Of a DNA stretch of 64,000 nucleotides, positions 33,860 through 43,512 are shown piece by piece. The notes under the pieces were generated by a model, which was given only the letters and a program-made list of their open reading frames with translations, was not told the origin of the DNA and ran no database searches. The stretch is taken from positions 124,001-188,000 of the forward strand of contig NZ_JACIEJ010000002.1 in assembly GCF_014196795.1 (NCBI RefSeq). The letters run 5' to 3'. The DNA is from Sagittula marina. Lineage in GTDB: Bacteria > Pseudomonadota > Alphaproteobacteria > Rhodobacterales > Rhodobacteraceae. Numbering within the stretch: position 1 is the stretch's first letter; each line of letters begins with the position of its first letter. The position numbers and the translations under genes are program-made.

Positions 33860-33886
33860 AAACGGCGCCCCATCGGGGCGCCGTTT
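33860..33886 (+). terminator. Intrinsic terminator after the acidic protein gene
   Basis: A near-perfect stem of AACGGCGCCCC and GGGGCGCCGTT with a short loop sits 22 bases after the stop and is followed by TTT. It is symmetric enough to work on both strands. Confidence 0.75.
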
Positions 33887-34109
33887 CCGCATCCGGGCGT
33901 AAAATGCCCCATGCGACAGACACATGCCTTTGGCGATCAGGAGACTTTGGCAAATACGCCGCGGCCAAAGGCGAGCTAAGCAGACAGATGAGCTCCGACC
34001 AGACCGCGATGTTTGGCAGAGGGGCGGCGGCACTGGCCTTTAAAGTGACGCAGGAAGCCCGACGGCCATCGCAGTCCATCCGGTAAGTACGATGGCTGAC
34101 CTCAACGAA
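33887..34109. other. Interval without a supported gene
   Basis: Short open frames exist on both strands, but none shows a ribosome site or any family character. Together with the flanking hairpins this makes a 303-base stretch without a gene. Confidence 0.4.
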
Positions 34110-34137
34110 AAACGGCCCTCCCAACCGGGAAGGCCGT
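34110..34137 (-). terminator. Intrinsic terminator of the purA operon
   Basis: On the minus strand the stem AACGGCCTTCCC/GGGAGGGCCGTT with a short loop is followed by TTTT. It starts four bases after the stop of the DUF2842-like gene. Confidence 0.75.
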
Positions 34138-34141
34138 TCTG

Positions 34142-34390
34142 CTACTTCAATCCGTCATCTTCAAACTCGACCGGATCCGCGTCCGGGTCTGCCTGTCCCA
34201 CGCCCTTGAAGACGAACTTGAACGGCAGCGCCCAGACCACGCCGAGCGCCACGTAAATGATGAACTCCAACCACAACGGCGGGCGATCAAACAGGCTCAA
34301 CAGGAACCAGACCGCTGCAATATAGGCCGGCAGGCCAAAGATCAGCAGAACCAGCGACCAGCGCCGCCGTGCCTTGTACGACAGTTCCAT
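34142..34390 (-). CDS. DUF2842-like small membrane protein
   Basis: The 82-residue protein has two hydrophobic helices (SLVLLIFGLPAYIAAVWFLL and EFIIYVALGVVWALPFKFVF). It starts with the basic MELSYKARRRW and ends acidic after the GVGQADPDAD motif. The pattern fits the DUF2842 family of alphaproteobacteria, whose function is unknown. I took the ATG at 34390 because the basic stretch begins there and a ribosome-site-like GGAGGG lies upstream. It is 16 bases after purA, so the two are likely one operon. Confidence 0.78.
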   Translation of the reverse strand: MELSYKARRRWSLVLLIFGLPAYIAAVWFLLSLFDRPPLWLEFIIYVALGVVWALPFKFVFKGVGQADPDADPVEFEDDGLK

Positions 34391-34406
34391 GCGTCCCTCC
34401 TGCGGG

Positions 34407-35702
34407 TCAGTCGGCAAACGGGTCCGTCACAAGGATTGTGTCGTCCCGTTCGGGAGAGGTGGACAGTAGCGCCACCGGGCAACCGATCAACTCTTCGACA
34501 CGGCGCACATACTTCACCGCAGCGCCCGGCAAATCGGCCCAAGAGCGCGCCCCTTCGGTCGACTCAGACCAGCCCTCCATCTCTTCGTAGATCGGCGTGC
34601 AGCGCGCCTGCTCTTCAGAGGCGAATGGCAAGTAGTCCATCGTCTTGCCGTCCAGCTCATAGCCTACGCAGATCTTCAGGGTCTCGAAGCCATCGAGAAC
34701 ATCCAGCTTTGTCAGGGAGATACCGTTGACGCCAGAGGTCGCACAGGTCTGACGCACAAGCGCTGCGTCAAACCAGCCGCAGCGACGTTTGCGGCCCGTC
34801 GTGGTGCCGAATTCATGGCCACGTTCACCAAGACGCTGACCGTCATCGTCGTCCAGCTCGGTCGGAAAAGGACCTTCGCCAACGCGGGTTGTGTAGGCTT
34901 TCACGATGCCCAGAACATAGTCGATCGATCCCGGGCCGATCCCTGTTCCGGTCGCCGCCTGCCCTGCGATCACGTTGGACGAGGTCACAAAGGGATAGGT
35001 GCCAAAGTCGATGTCCAGCAAAGCCCCTTGCGCCCCTTCGAACAGGATACGTGAGCCCGCCTTGCGCTTTTCGTTCAGCACCTTCCAGACCGGCGCGGCA
35101 TAGGGCAGGACTTTTTCTGCGATGTCGCGCAGCGCCGCCAGCAGCGCGTCACGGTCCACGGGCTCGATACCCAGCCCACGGCGCAGCGGATCGTGGTGCT
35201 GCAACGCGCGATCCACACGTGCCTCCAGCGTCGCCGGATCGGCAAGATCGGCCACGCGCACCGCACGGCGTCCCACCTTATCCTCGTAGGCCGGGCCGAT
35301 GCCGCGACCTGTGGTGCCGATTTTGGTGCCTTTGCTGGCCGCTTCTTCGCGCGCCCGGTCGAGCTCACCATGGATCGGCAGGATCAGCGGCGTGTTCTCA
35401 GCGATCATCAGCGTTTCAGGCGTGATTTCAACACCTTGAGCGCGCACTGTCTCTATCTCGTTCATCAGGTGCCAAGGGTCCAGCACCACGCCATTGCCGA
35501 TCACGGACAGCTTGCCACCACGCACGACGCCGGATGGCAGCGCGTGCAGCTTGTAGACCTTGCCGTCGATCACCAGCGTATGGCCTGCGTTGTGACCGCC
35601 TTGGAATCGACAGATGACGTCGGCACGCTCCGACAGCCAGTCCACGATCTTGCCCTTGCCTTCGTCGCCCCACTGGGCGCCGACAACCACGACGTTTGCC
35701 AT
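34407..35702 (-). CDS. purA: Adenylosuccinate synthase
   Basis: PurA makes adenylosuccinate from IMP and aspartate with GTP, the first committed step to AMP. At 431 residues the length is typical. The N-terminus has [20 protein letters not shown] with the P-loop-like GDEGKGK, followed by [25 protein letters not shown] and [20 protein letters not shown] also fit, as does the late [10 protein letters not shown]. The ATG at 35702 gives the canonical N-terminus. The 3' neighbour is a small DUF2842-like gene. Confidence 0.97.
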   Translation of the reverse strand: MANVVVVGAQWGDEGKGKIVDWLSERADVICRFQGGHNAGHTLVIDGKVYKLHALPSGVVRGGKLSVIGNGVVLDPWHLMNEIETVRAQGVEITPETLMIAENTPLILPIHGELDRAREEAASKGTKIGTTGRGIGPAYEDKVGRRAVRVADLADPATLEARVDRALQHHDPLRRGLGIEPVDRDALLAALRDIAEKVLPYAAPVWKVLNEKRKAGSRILFEGAQGALLDIDFGTYPFVTSSNVIAGQAATGTGIGPGSIDYVLGIVKAYTTRVGEGPFPTELDDDDGQRLGERGHEFGTTTGRKRRCGWFDAALVRQTCATSGVNGISLTKLDVLDGFETLKICVGYELDGKTMDYLPFASEEQARCTPIYEEMEGWSESTEGARSWADLPGAAVKYVRRVEELIGCPVALLSTSPERDDTILVTDPFAD

Positions 35703-35859
35703 ATTTCTGAGTCCTTTCGGTGATCTCAAACCCGCGCCCGTATAAAGGCGCAAGTGGCATAGCGAAACCTCAAAATCGCGCGAACCGCCACGGACGGTGG
35801 CCTTTACAGCGCGCCGCGCATCCCCCACCTATAGGCGCGATCAAGTCGAGGAAGCTCCA

Positions 35860-36255
35860 ATGTCCTTTTTTCTACGCTGGCTGTTCGCCTTTTTGCTGCT
35901 GGCCGCGACATATAATCCGACGGATTGGAACTACGTCCGCGGCGCACAAGCCTACTGGGGGCAGACACCCTCTGTGGTGACATTGGTCGGGCTGCTCCTG
36001 CTCGCCGGATATGTCATCTATCTGCGCGCAACATTCAGGAGCATCGGGCCGGGCGGGGTTATTTTCGTGCTCGCGCTCTTCGGGGCGCTGTTATGGGTTG
36101 CAAGCGACTTTGGCCTGATTTCCATCTCGGACCCGGGCCTTGCCACATGGGTGGCCATCCTTGCAGGCTCTCTGGTTTTGGGCATCGGCATGAGCTGGTC
36201 GATCATTCGCCGCGCGATCTCCGGGCAAGTGGACACCGACGACGTCGAGGAGTAA
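35860..36255 (+). CDS. DUF6524-like four-helix membrane protein
   Basis: The 131-residue protein has four hydrophobic helices. It starts FLRWLFAFLLLAATYNPTDW, continues with VVTLVGLLLLAGYVIYLRAT and VIFVLALFGALLWVASDFGL, and ends after WVAILAGSLVLGIGMSWSII with an acidic tail. I recall this pattern as DUF6524. No function is known. The start at 35860 has a GAGGAAG ribosome site. The gene is divergent from purA and precedes secG by 87 bases. Confidence 0.75.
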   Translation: MSFFLRWLFAFLLLAATYNPTDWNYVRGAQAYWGQTPSVVTLVGLLLLAGYVIYLRATFRSIGPGGVIFVLALFGALLWVASDFGLISISDPGLATWVAILAGSLVLGIGMSWSIIRRAISGQVDTDDVEE

Positions 36256-36342
36256 CGCATCCCTTGCGACCGCAATGCGCCTTGCGTCTCCGGCACGCAT
36301 CCCCTACATAGCCGCGAACTCCGCAATGATCGTGCAGGCCAC

Positions 36343-36723
36343 ATGCAGAACGTCGTACTAATCATCCATCTTCTCCTTGCCCTCGGCCTGATCGGGGTCG
36401 TGCTGCTTCAGCGCAACGAAGGCGGAGGCCTTGGTATGGGCGGCGGTGGCGGCCCGGCCGGATCTCGCCCAGCGACTTCGCCGCTGGCGAAATTCACGTG
36501 GATGCTCGCTGGCGCCTTCATCGTCACCTCCATCACGCTGACGATCTTCGCCGCACAGAATTCCGCAGGCTCATCGATCCTCGATCGTCTTGCGCCGCTG
36601 GGCTCGCAGTCCTCCGATGACGCCGCACCGACCGTTCCGGGCGCGGATCTTGATATGGACAGCATGTTGCCCCCGCCCTCCGCAGACGGCTCAACAGCCC
36701 CGCTGACGCCTCGCGCAGACTAA
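36343..36723 (+). CDS. secG: SecG, protein-export translocase subunit
   Basis: SecG is the small accessory subunit of the SecYEG channel. The 126-residue protein has two membrane helices (VVLIIHLLLALGLIGVVLLQ and FTWMLAGAFIVTSITLTIFA). They are joined by the glycine-rich loop RNEGGGLGMGGGGG, which is the family hallmark. The C-terminal tail is acidic and proline-rich and is probably periplasmic. A terminator follows at 36749. The position just upstream of pyrG is common in alphaproteobacteria. Confidence 0.92.
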   Translation: MQNVVLIIHLLLALGLIGVVLLQRNEGGGLGMGGGGGPAGSRPATSPLAKFTWMLAGAFIVTSITLTIFAAQNSAGSSILDRLAPLGSQSSDDAAPTVPGADLDMDSMLPPPSADGSTAPLTPRAD

Positions 36724-36748
36724 ACCGACCTCGGCACAGCATTCCTGA

Positions 36749-36777
36749 AAGGCGGCTTGAATTGGCCGCCTTTTTCA
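36749..36777 (+). terminator. Intrinsic terminator after secG
   Basis: AAGGCGGC pairs with GCCGCCTT around an eight-base loop, followed by a T-run. It lies about 25 bases after the secG stop. Confidence 0.8.
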
Positions 36778-36999
36778 TGTCTGGCGTCAAGGCTGGAATG
36801 CCGAAATACTTACAATCCCTTGCTTATCGGCGCCCCCTTTCCCACATGATTTAGCGTTGATCTGGACTTTATGGCTCGAATCCGCTATTAGCTAAATCCC
36901 GTGTTGCAGCCGGTGACACATGCGGTACAAGCCCCGCTGTCCGGCGGCGCGCTCGCCCGCTTGGGCATCAATCGACAGGCAAGAACACGGGGTTCCCAG

Positions 37000-38643
37000 A
37001 TGGCGCGATTCATCTTCATCACCGGTGGTGTGGTCTCTTCGCTCGGCAAGGGCTTGGCCTCCGCCGCGCTTGGCGCGCTGCTTCAGGCACGGGGCTATTC
37101 CGTCCGCCTACGCAAACTCGACCCCTACCTGAACGTCGACCCGGGCACGATGTCGCCCTTCGAGCACGGCGAGGTCTTTGTGACCGACGACGGCGCGGAG
37201 ACCGACCTCGACCTTGGCCACTACGAACGCTTTACCGGCGTGCCCGCGCGGCGCACCGATTCCATTTCCTCGGGACGCATCTACACCAACGTCCTGGAGA
37301 AAGAGCGCCGCGGCGACTACCTTGGCAAGACCATTCAGGTGATTCCGCACGTCACCAACGAGATCAAGGACTTCATCTCCATTGGCGAGGATGAGGTCGA
37401 CTTCATGCTCTGCGAGATCGGCGGCACTGTCGGCGACATCGAGGGCCTCCCCTTCTTCGAGGCCATCCGGCAGTTTTCGCAGGACAAACCGCGCGGCCAG
37501 TGTTTGTTCATGCACCTGACGCTGCTGCCGTGGATCAAGGCGTCTGGCGAGCTGAAGACCAAACCGACGCAACACTCCGTCAAGGAATTGCGCTCCATCG
37601 GTCTTGCCCCCGACATCCTCGTCTGCCGCTCCGAAGGTCCGATCCCCCAGAAGGAACGCGAAAAGCTCGCGCTTTTCTGCAACGTCCGGCCCGACAGCGT
37701 GATCGCGGCGCAGGATCTGAAATCCATCTACGAGGCCCCCATCGCCTATCACCGCGAGGGGATGGACCAGGCCGTTCTCGACACCTTTGGCATCACGCCT
37801 GCGCCACGTCCGAACCTGTCCAAGTGGGAAGACGTGTCTGACCGTATCTTCAATCCAGAGGGCGAAGTCACTGTCGCCATCGTCGGCAAATACACCCAGC
37901 TTGAAGACGCCTACAAATCCATTGCCGAGGCGCTGACACACGGCGGCATCTACAACCGCGTGAAGGTAAAAGTCGAATGGGTCGACGCCGAACTTTTCGA
38001 CCGCGAAGATCCGGCCCCCCATCTTGAAAAATACGATGCCATTCTGGTGCCGGGCGGCTTTGGCGAACGCGGCACCGAAGGCAAGATAAAAGCCGCGGAA
38101 TACGCCCGCACGCACAAGATCCCCTACCTCGGCATTTGCCTCGGCATGCAGATGGCTGTGATCGAAGCAGCGCGCAACGTGGCAGGCGTCAAGAAAGCCG
38201 GTTCCGAGGAGTTCGACCACGAATCCGGCGAGCGCCGCTTCGAGCCTGTCGTCTACCACCTCAAAGAGTGGGTACAGGGCAATGAAAAGGTTAATCGCCG
38301 CCCGGACGACGCCAAAGGTGGAACCATGCGTCTGGGCGCCTACGATGCGACCCTGACCGAAGGCTCCCGCGTGGCGCAGATCTACGGCAAGACCACGATC
38401 GACGAACGCCACCGCCACCGCTACGAGGTCGACACCAAGTACAAGGATCAGCTCGAAAAGGCGGGGCTGGTGTTTTCCGGCATGTCACCCGATGGCAAAC
38501 TGCCGGAAATCGTTGAATGGCCGGACCACCCGTGGTTCATCGGCGTTCAGTTTCACCCGGAGTTGAAATCCAAACCCTTCGCGCCGCACCCGCTGTTCCG
38601 CGACTTTGTACGCGCAGCCAAGGAAGTCAGCCGGCTGTTCTGA
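37000..38643 (+). CDS. pyrG: CTP synthase
   Basis: PyrG converts UTP to CTP using ATP and glutamine-derived ammonia. The 547 residues fall into a synthase domain, beginning [20 protein letters not shown], and a C-terminal class I amidotransferase domain. The synthase part also shows [17 protein letters not shown] and [15 protein letters not shown]. The amidotransferase nucleophile is in [17 protein letters not shown] and the His-Glu pair is in [17 protein letters not shown] chose the ATG at 37000 over the upstream in-frame ORF start. Two hairpins follow the stop. Confidence 0.98.
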   Translation: MARFIFITGGVVSSLGKGLASAALGALLQARGYSVRLRKLDPYLNVDPGTMSPFEHGEVFVTDDGAETDLDLGHYERFTGVPARRTDSISSGRIYTNVLEKERRGDYLGKTIQVIPHVTNEIKDFISIGEDEVDFMLCEIGGTVGDIEGLPFFEAIRQFSQDKPRGQCLFMHLTLLPWIKASGELKTKPTQHSVKELRSIGLAPDILVCRSEGPIPQKEREKLALFCNVRPDSVIAAQDLKSIYEAPIAYHREGMDQAVLDTFGITPAPRPNLSKWEDVSDRIFNPEGEVTVAIVGKYTQLEDAYKSIAEALTHGGIYNRVKVKVEWVDAELFDREDPAPHLEKYDAILVPGGFGERGTEGKIKAAEYARTHKIPYLGICLGMQMAVIEAARNVAGVKKAGSEEFDHESGERRFEPVVYHLKEWVQGNEKVNRRPDDAKGGTMRLGAYDATLTEGSRVAQIYGKTTIDERHRHRYEVDTKYKDQLEKAGLVFSGMSPDGKLPEIVEWPDHPWFIGVQFHPELKSKPFAPHPLFRDFVRAAKEVSRLF

Positions 38644-38683
38644 TCCCCCTGATCGGGGGATCTCCGGTCTAAGAAGACAAATG

Positions 38684-38722
38684 CAAAAAATCGACCTGAG
38701 CGCCCCTCAGGTCGATTTTTAT
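38684..38722 (+). terminator. Intrinsic terminator after pyrG
   Basis: AAAATCGACCTGAG pairs with CTCAGGTCGATTTT around a short loop. A-runs and T-runs on both sides make it potentially bidirectional. A smaller hairpin (GATCCCCC/GGGGGATC) lies directly at the pyrG stop near 38641. Confidence 0.85.
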
Positions 38723-38851
38723 ATTTCAGAAACTCGGATCAATTGCTGCGAAGATGCTCAGGCGGCTCAAGGCGTTCGGGAGGAATGGCCCGCACGGTTC
38801 GCACTTCTGGTGGCGACCTTGCTCAAAAGGCGACAGCATGCCGCCCTTTGA

Positions 38852-39103
38852 TCAGAAGATCAGCCAGACCAGGGAAACGGTCATAAGGACCGCACTTCCA
38901 AACACCCAGCAGATCACACCAAGACCGCCCGAGGGAGACTCAGCCTCGGGTTCGTGATGGATCGACACCATGCGATCGGATGCAAGGCGCTGCTTCTTCC
39001 AGACTGCCAGCGCTCTTGCCGACTCGTCCGGGAACACCATCGTAGGGCTTGTTAAGTCAGTCGGCCAAAACGTCGTTGGCGACATTGTTTTGTCGGAGTT
39101 CAT
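38852..39103 (-). CDS. Small hypothetical tail-anchored membrane protein
   Basis: The frame encodes 83 residues. A polar N-terminal part with a basic WKKQRLASDR stretch is followed by a single C-terminal helix (GVICWVFGSAVLMTVSLVWL). A GGAAG ribosome site lies at good spacing before the ATG. No family is recognised. Its lone position between two terminator-bounded units suggests independent transcription. Confidence 0.5.
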   Translation of the reverse strand: MNSDKTMSPTTFWPTDLTSPTMVFPDESARALAVWKKQRLASDRMVSIHHEPEAESPSGGLGVICWVFGSAVLMTVSLVWLIF

Positions 39104-39200
39104 GGCTTCGTCTTCCGTTACAGTTTTGGTCAGACACAGTCGCCACTCTTTAAAACACTCTTGGCTTGATGCTCGCGGTTCTACCGGAGGCAGAAAGCTT

Positions 39201-39476
39201 TCATTGCGGACCCACGGTCACCTTCCAAACCTCACCCGTGCGGGCGTTGATGCTGAAACGGTTACCCAAGGACACAGCGCCGCAGCGAACCTTGTAGACA
39301 TGATCCGCTTCCGCCGGCGCCATCGCGTTGACACCCTCGCAGGCATACCCGGCAGAGTTGATAAGGAAAGCACCCATCTCATGCATTTGATGGCGGTTCA
39401 ACGCCGATGCCGCGCTAGCGGTAAAGCCCATAACCAAGGACGCTGTTAGCGCAATATCGGTGATTTTCCTGAGCAT
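39201..39476 (-). CDS. Small secreted hypothetical protein
   Basis: The start at 39476 (MLRKITDIALTASLVMGFTA) gives a clear signal peptide with likely cleavage after ASA-AS around residue 25. The mature part of about 66 residues contains two cysteines (YACEGVNAM and KVRCGAVSL) that could form a disulfide. It ends with the strand-rich FSINARTGEVWKVTVGP. An upstream ATG at 39500 is less likely because it would precede the basic signal-peptide start. The function is unknown. Confidence 0.65.
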   Translation of the reverse strand: MLRKITDIALTASLVMGFTASAASALNRHQMHEMGAFLINSAGYACEGVNAMAPAEADHVYKVRCGAVSLGNRFSINARTGEVWKVTVGPQ

Positions 39477-39953
39477 TTGATGGTACCTCGGTGTCCTCAT
39501 TTTCTTAATCCTGACTGATTATGCAGGCGAAAACGCGGCATTGCACACACGTATAAAGCAAGTCTCCGGTTGCAAAAATGTCGGGTTGCCCTGGTGATGA
39601 ATGCCAAAAGCACTTATTTTTATGGCGCAAACGTCTGTCGCGCAGGCGACACTTGGGCAAATTTAAACTCTTAAAATTGCATTAATGCCCTCACTCAACC
39701 GCAATGCGGTGTGCTTTTGCCCCCTCAATTATGGCGCGAATCGGGCAGACGCCATAGAATCACCACAACCATACCGGTCTCTAGGCGTTCAGGGGACGGC
39801 GCTGCCTTCAGTTTGTTTTCATCTGACCGGTTTCCCCAAAACGCCCCGGTCGGTCCGGGCCTTCCAACGGGTTTAGCCTTGTTTAGGAGCCGTAAAACTC
39901 GCGGCGCGATAGCGGCTCTTGCCCGCCGTATCTCAGCAGCTTACGCAGGGGGT
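39477..39953. other. Intergenic region upstream of rlmJ
   Basis: Nearly 480 bases carry no convincing gene. The left half (39520-39690) is unusually AT-rich for this window and probably holds the divergent promoters. The right half is GC-rich, but its open frames are out of register with any known family. The final CAGGGGG is a plausible ribosome site for rlmJ. Confidence 0.4.
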
Positions 39954-40739
39954 ATGTTAAGCTATCAACACGCCTTCCACGCCGGGAACCTCGCCGACGT
40001 ACACAAGCACGCCGCGCTCGCTTCCGCGTTGGCTTATCTGACGCGAAAGCCAAAGCCCCTCTCTTATATCGAGACGCACGCAGGCCGCGCGTTGTACGAT
40101 CTGTCAGGGGCCGAGGCGCAAAAGACGGGCGAGGCTGCGCAGGGAATTACAAAGATCCTTGATCGTTTGCCGACAGAAAATCCTTATCGGCAGACCATCG
40201 AGGCAATCCGCGCAGAGCATGGCCCGAACGCGTATCCTGGCTCGCCGCTCATCGCGCGCCACCTGTTGCGAGACACGGACAGTTTGCATCTTGCTGAACT
40301 GCACCCGCAGGAACACGCGGCCCTGCGTCAAACCATCCGGGCGAGAAATACGCACGTACATCAGCAGGACGGCTACGAACTGGCGGTCTCGCTGACCCCA
40401 CCGGACCCGCGCCGCGGCCTATGCCTGATTGACCCGAGCTGGGAGGTGAAGTCAGATTATACCACTTTGCCCAAGACCGTGCAGACGTTGGCAAAGAAAT
40501 GGAACGTCGGCATTATCATGATCTGGTATCCGATCCTGACCGATGCACCGCATCTGCCCATGCTTCGCAGCTTGGAGCAGGATCACCCGGACGGCTTGCG
40601 GCACGAGGTTCACTTCCCGCCCGCGCGGGACGGGCATCGCATGATCGGCTCCGGCTTGTTCACGGTCAATCCGCCCTGGGGGCTGGAGGCGGAACTGCAA
40701 CACCTCACGAAAACCTTGTTTTCAAAGCTGAAACCCTGA
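39954..40739 (+). CDS. rlmJ: RlmJ, 23S rRNA (adenine-2030-N6)-methyltransferase
   Basis: RlmJ methylates N6 of A2030 in 23S rRNA. The 261-residue protein starts with the signature LSYQHAFHAGNLADVHKHAA. It continues with LSYIETHAGRALYDL, the SAM-side YPGSPLIARHLLRDTD, and the catalytic CLIDPSWEVKSDY (D-P-[PS]-[YFW] type). The late IIMIWYPILTD is also typical. I chose the ATG at 39954, which gives the canonical start. The longer in-frame extension upstream has no homologous character. Confidence 0.94.
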   Translation: MLSYQHAFHAGNLADVHKHAALASALAYLTRKPKPLSYIETHAGRALYDLSGAEAQKTGEAAQGITKILDRLPTENPYRQTIEAIRAEHGPNAYPGSPLIARHLLRDTDSLHLAELHPQEHAALRQTIRARNTHVHQQDGYELAVSLTPPDPRRGLCLIDPSWEVKSDYTTLPKTVQTLAKKWNVGIIMIWYPILTDAPHLPMLRSLEQDHPDGLRHEVHFPPARDGHRMIGSGLFTVNPPWGLEAELQHLTKTLFSKLKP

Positions 40740-40790
40740 CCGCCCGGCCCCCGTTACTTTTACGATAGCATCACACAGACGGGGGACCCC

Positions 40791-41234
40791 ATGTTTGAAC
40801 GCCTGACCCACTTCTTTGCCAACAAGGCTCCCAAGCAAGCCCCTTTGCCCGCGATGGATGCCAAGCACGCCCTTGGCACGCTTTTGGTGCGCGTTGCGCA
40901 GATCGACCGCGCCTACCTTTTCGAGGAAATTGAGCAGATCGACCGGATCCTCGCCGAGTGGAACGACATCAATCCTGTCGAGGCCGCCAAGATGCGCGCC
41001 ATGTGCGAGCGGCTGTCAGAAAGTGCCGGCGAAAGTGAAGAACTGGCCGACTTGATTCGAGAGCACGTCGATTACGCGCACCGCCTAGAAGCCGCACAGG
41101 CCATGTGGAAGGTCGCCTTGGCGGACGGCATCACTGATCAACAAGAAGAGGCGCTGATCGACTTGATCGAAAACCACCTCAGTGTTGAGAGCATGGATTC
41201 CGAAGCCGCACGCGCCTCCGCAGTGATCTCCTGA
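40791..41234 (+). CDS. TerB-like helical protein, copy 1
   Basis: This 147-residue all-helical protein resembles the TerB/tellurite-resistance-like fold. It has an N-terminal helix FERLTHFFAN, LGTLLVRVAQIDRAYLFEEI, and a later acidic repeat AMWKVALADGITDQQEEALI. The two acidic helix pairs are the putative metal-binding sites of the family. The role is unclear. No other tellurite genes are near. A very similar gene follows 56 bases downstream, which indicates tandem duplication. Confidence 0.8.
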   Translation: MFERLTHFFANKAPKQAPLPAMDAKHALGTLLVRVAQIDRAYLFEEIEQIDRILAEWNDINPVEAAKMRAMCERLSESAGESEELADLIREHVDYAHRLEAAQAMWKVALADGITDQQEEALIDLIENHLSVESMDSEAARASAVIS

Positions 41235-41290
41235 CGTTCCACACGAATCTGTGCCCTTGGCACGGTCGAAGACGAGACTATAACCTCCTC

Positions 41291-41731
41291 ATGTTTGCTG
41301 ATTTCCTCCGCCGCCTCACCGCGCCCCAGCCCGAGCAAATGCCGGATGGAGACGCACGTCTTGCCCTCACAGCGCTTCTGGTGCGCGTTGCCCGCGCCGA
41401 TGGGCAATACGAGCCGGCAGAAGTGCGGCGTATCGATCGGATCATCGCCACGCGCTACGGTCTCGACGAAACCGAAACGAACGAATTGCGCAGCCACGCC
41501 GAGCAGTTGGAAACCGAGGCCCCGGATACCGTTCGCTTTACCCGCGCCATAAAGGACGCTGTTCCCTACGATGACCGGATCGCCGTGATCGAGGCGCTTT
41601 GGACTGTCGTTCTGGCCGATCATGAGCGCGACGAACGCGAAGACGCGCTGTTGCGTCTCGTTTCGAACCTTCTGGGCGTAAATGATGTGGACAGCGCGCT
41701 CGCCCGGCAGCGCGTCGAGAAGGCCACATAA
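41291..41731 (+). CDS. TerB-like helical protein, copy 2
   Basis: The 146-residue protein parallels the preceding one in layout: FADFLRRLTA, LTALLVRVARADGQYEPAEV, and ALWTVVLADHERDEREDALL. The second acidic pair and the overall length are conserved. The copies have diverged strongly, so the duplication is old. The pair probably acts as a homologous heteromer or has separate roles. Function is unknown. Confidence 0.8.
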   Translation: MFADFLRRLTAPQPEQMPDGDARLALTALLVRVARADGQYEPAEVRRIDRIIATRYGLDETETNELRSHAEQLETEAPDTVRFTRAIKDAVPYDDRIAVIEALWTVVLADHERDEREDALLRLVSNLLGVNDVDSALARQRVEKAT

Positions 41732-41855
41732 CACGCCACGGGAGAGCAGGTCGAACACCGATCTGCTCAACGCAAATGCATCACCCGCATGACGGGACGT
41801 TAGCGCCACAAAAGTTTGGCAAAGCTCTTGCAAAAGATCAGGAATTAGGCGTCTG

Positions 41856-42671
41856 ATGCCTGAAATTCCATCGCCAGAGGCAACCTTGACCGACGCTGCC
41901 ACAGACACGCCCGTCATACAGATCCGCAACCTTCACAAAGCCTATGGCGCACTGGAGGTGCTGAAAGGCGTCGATATCAGCGCGCCACGTGGACATGTGA
42001 TTTCCCTCATAGGATCATCGGGATCAGGCAAATCCACGCTGCTGCGATGCTGCAACCTGCTTGAAGACAGTCAACAGGGCGAGATTCTGTTCAAGGGCGA
42101 ACCGGTCACATGGCGTGGCGAGGGCCACCATCGTCGGCCCTCGGATCCAAAGCAGGTCCTGCGCATTCGCACCAACTTGTCCATGGTTTTCCAGCAGTTC
42201 AATCTGTGGGCTCATATGACGATCCTGCAAAACGTAATGGAGGCGCCGCTGACCGTGCTCAAACGCGAGCGGGCAGAGGTCGAGAAGGCCGCGCGCGGAT
42301 ACCTCGCCAAGGTCGGCATTGGCGACAAATGCGATGCCTACCCGGCGCAATTGTCTGGCGGCCAGCAACAGCGCGCCGCCATTGCACGCGGCCTGTGCAT
42401 GGAGCCAGAGGCGCTGCTTTTCGACGAACCTACCAGTGCGCTTGATCCGGAATTGGAGCAAGAAGTGGTCAAGGTCATCAAGGCGTTGGCCGAAGAAGGC
42501 CGCACCATGATCATCGTCACCCATGACATGAAGATGGCCCGCGACGTCAGCGATCATGTTGTTTTTCTGCACAAGGGCATGATCGAAGAAGAGGGGCCGC
42601 CAGAAACGCTTTTTGGTGCACCGAAATCCGAGCGGCTTCAGGGCTTTCTCATGTCCACCGTTCACGATTGA
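41856..42671 (+). CDS. Amino-acid-type ABC transporter, ATP-binding protein
   Basis: This 271-residue ATPase belongs to the polar amino acid uptake group. It has Walker A (GSSGSGKSTLLRCCN), the Q-loop MVFQQFNLWAHMT, signature LSGGQQQRAAIARGL, Walker B ALLFDEPTSALDPE and the H-loop IIVTHDMKMARDV. It heads a four-part transporter: ATPase, binding protein and two permeases, all on the plus strand. The adjacent ligase and amidotransferase genes suggest the substrate is an amine or amino acid that is then gamma-glutamylated. The ATG at 41856 follows directly after a short gap of noncoding DNA. Confidence 0.93.
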   Translation: MPEIPSPEATLTDAATDTPVIQIRNLHKAYGALEVLKGVDISAPRGHVISLIGSSGSGKSTLLRCCNLLEDSQQGEILFKGEPVTWRGEGHHRRPSDPKQVLRIRTNLSMVFQQFNLWAHMTILQNVMEAPLTVLKRERAEVEKAARGYLAKVGIGDKCDAYPAQLSGGQQQRAAIARGLCMEPEALLFDEPTSALDPELEQEVVKVIKALAEEGRTMIIVTHDMKMARDVSDHVVFLHKGMIEEEGPPETLFGAPKSERLQGFLMSTVHD

Positions 42672-42726
42672 GGCGGCGTTAGACCGCACCGACCGGGCCT
42701 CAGGCCCACCACTAAGGGAGCTAAAA

Positions 42727-43458
42727 ATGAAAAAACTACTGATCGGAACCGCTGCGCTGGCGATGGTGGCCGGAGCCGCCTTTGCCGAAAGCCATTCAGT
42801 TGTCCGTCTGGGCACCGAAGGCGCCTACCCTCCGTACAACTTCATCAACGACGCAGGCGAAGTCGACGGTTTTGAGCGGGTTCTGGGGGATGAGCTTTGC
42901 GCGCGTGCCGAGATGACCTGCGAGTGGGTCACAAACGATTGGGATTCGATCATTCCGAACCTCGTTTCCGGCAACTACGATGCCATCATCGCAGCGATGT
43001 CCATCACGCCCGAGCGTGAGGAAGTGGTTGCGTTCACTCAGAACTACACGCCTCCTTCCCCGTCGGCTTTCGTTGCCATGGGCGATGTGGACCTCTCTGG
43101 TTCCGTGATCGCGGCGCAGACCGGCACTATTCAGGCCGCGCATGTGACCGGCATGGATGGCGCGACGCTGCTGGAATACCCGACGCCTGATGAAACCGTC
43201 GCAGCGATGCGGGCGGGTGAGGCGGATGCCGTCCTCTCCGACAAGGATTACCTGCTTCCCGTCGTCGAGGGATCCAGCGGTGAGATCATGTTCATCGGTG
43301 ACGACGTCCCGCTCGGCGGTGGCATCGGCATGGCCTTCCGCAAAAGCGACCCGGAAATGCGTGCGAAATTCGATGCAGCGATCCAGTCCATGAAGGACGA
43401 CGGCACGCTGAACGAGATGATTGCAGAGTATCTGGGCGAAGACAGCCCGGCATTCTAA
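42727..43458 (+). CDS. ABC transporter substrate-binding protein (polar amino acid type)
   Basis: The 243-residue protein has a signal peptide (KKLLIGTAALAMVAGAAFA) cleaved near residue 21. The mature type II binding fold then begins VVRLGTEGAYPPYNFINDAG, followed by DAIIAAMSITPEREEVVAFT with the family signature. The ligand specificity cannot be read from the sequence. An AAGGGA ribosome site precedes the ATG at 42727. It is the periplasmic receptor of the adjacent ATPase and permeases. Confidence 0.92.
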   Translation: MKKLLIGTAALAMVAGAAFAESHSVVRLGTEGAYPPYNFINDAGEVDGFERVLGDELCARAEMTCEWVTNDWDSIIPNLVSGNYDAIIAAMSITPEREEVVAFTQNYTPPSPSAFVAMGDVDLSGSVIAAQTGTIQAAHVTGMDGATLLEYPTPDETVAAMRAGEADAVLSDKDYLLPVVEGSSGEIMFIGDDVPLGGGIGMAFRKSDPEMRAKFDAAIQSMKDDGTLNEMIAEYLGEDSPAF

Positions 43459-43512
43459 AGCTCGCCTGCGCCCCGACCGTCGCGCCGGGGCGCATCTTTC
43501 AGGAGACCGACC

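Noticed and set aside
33904-34086. 60-codon plus-strand ORF between two terminators
   Set aside because: No ribosome site, no family character, and it lies inside a stretch bounded by hairpins of the neighbouring genes.
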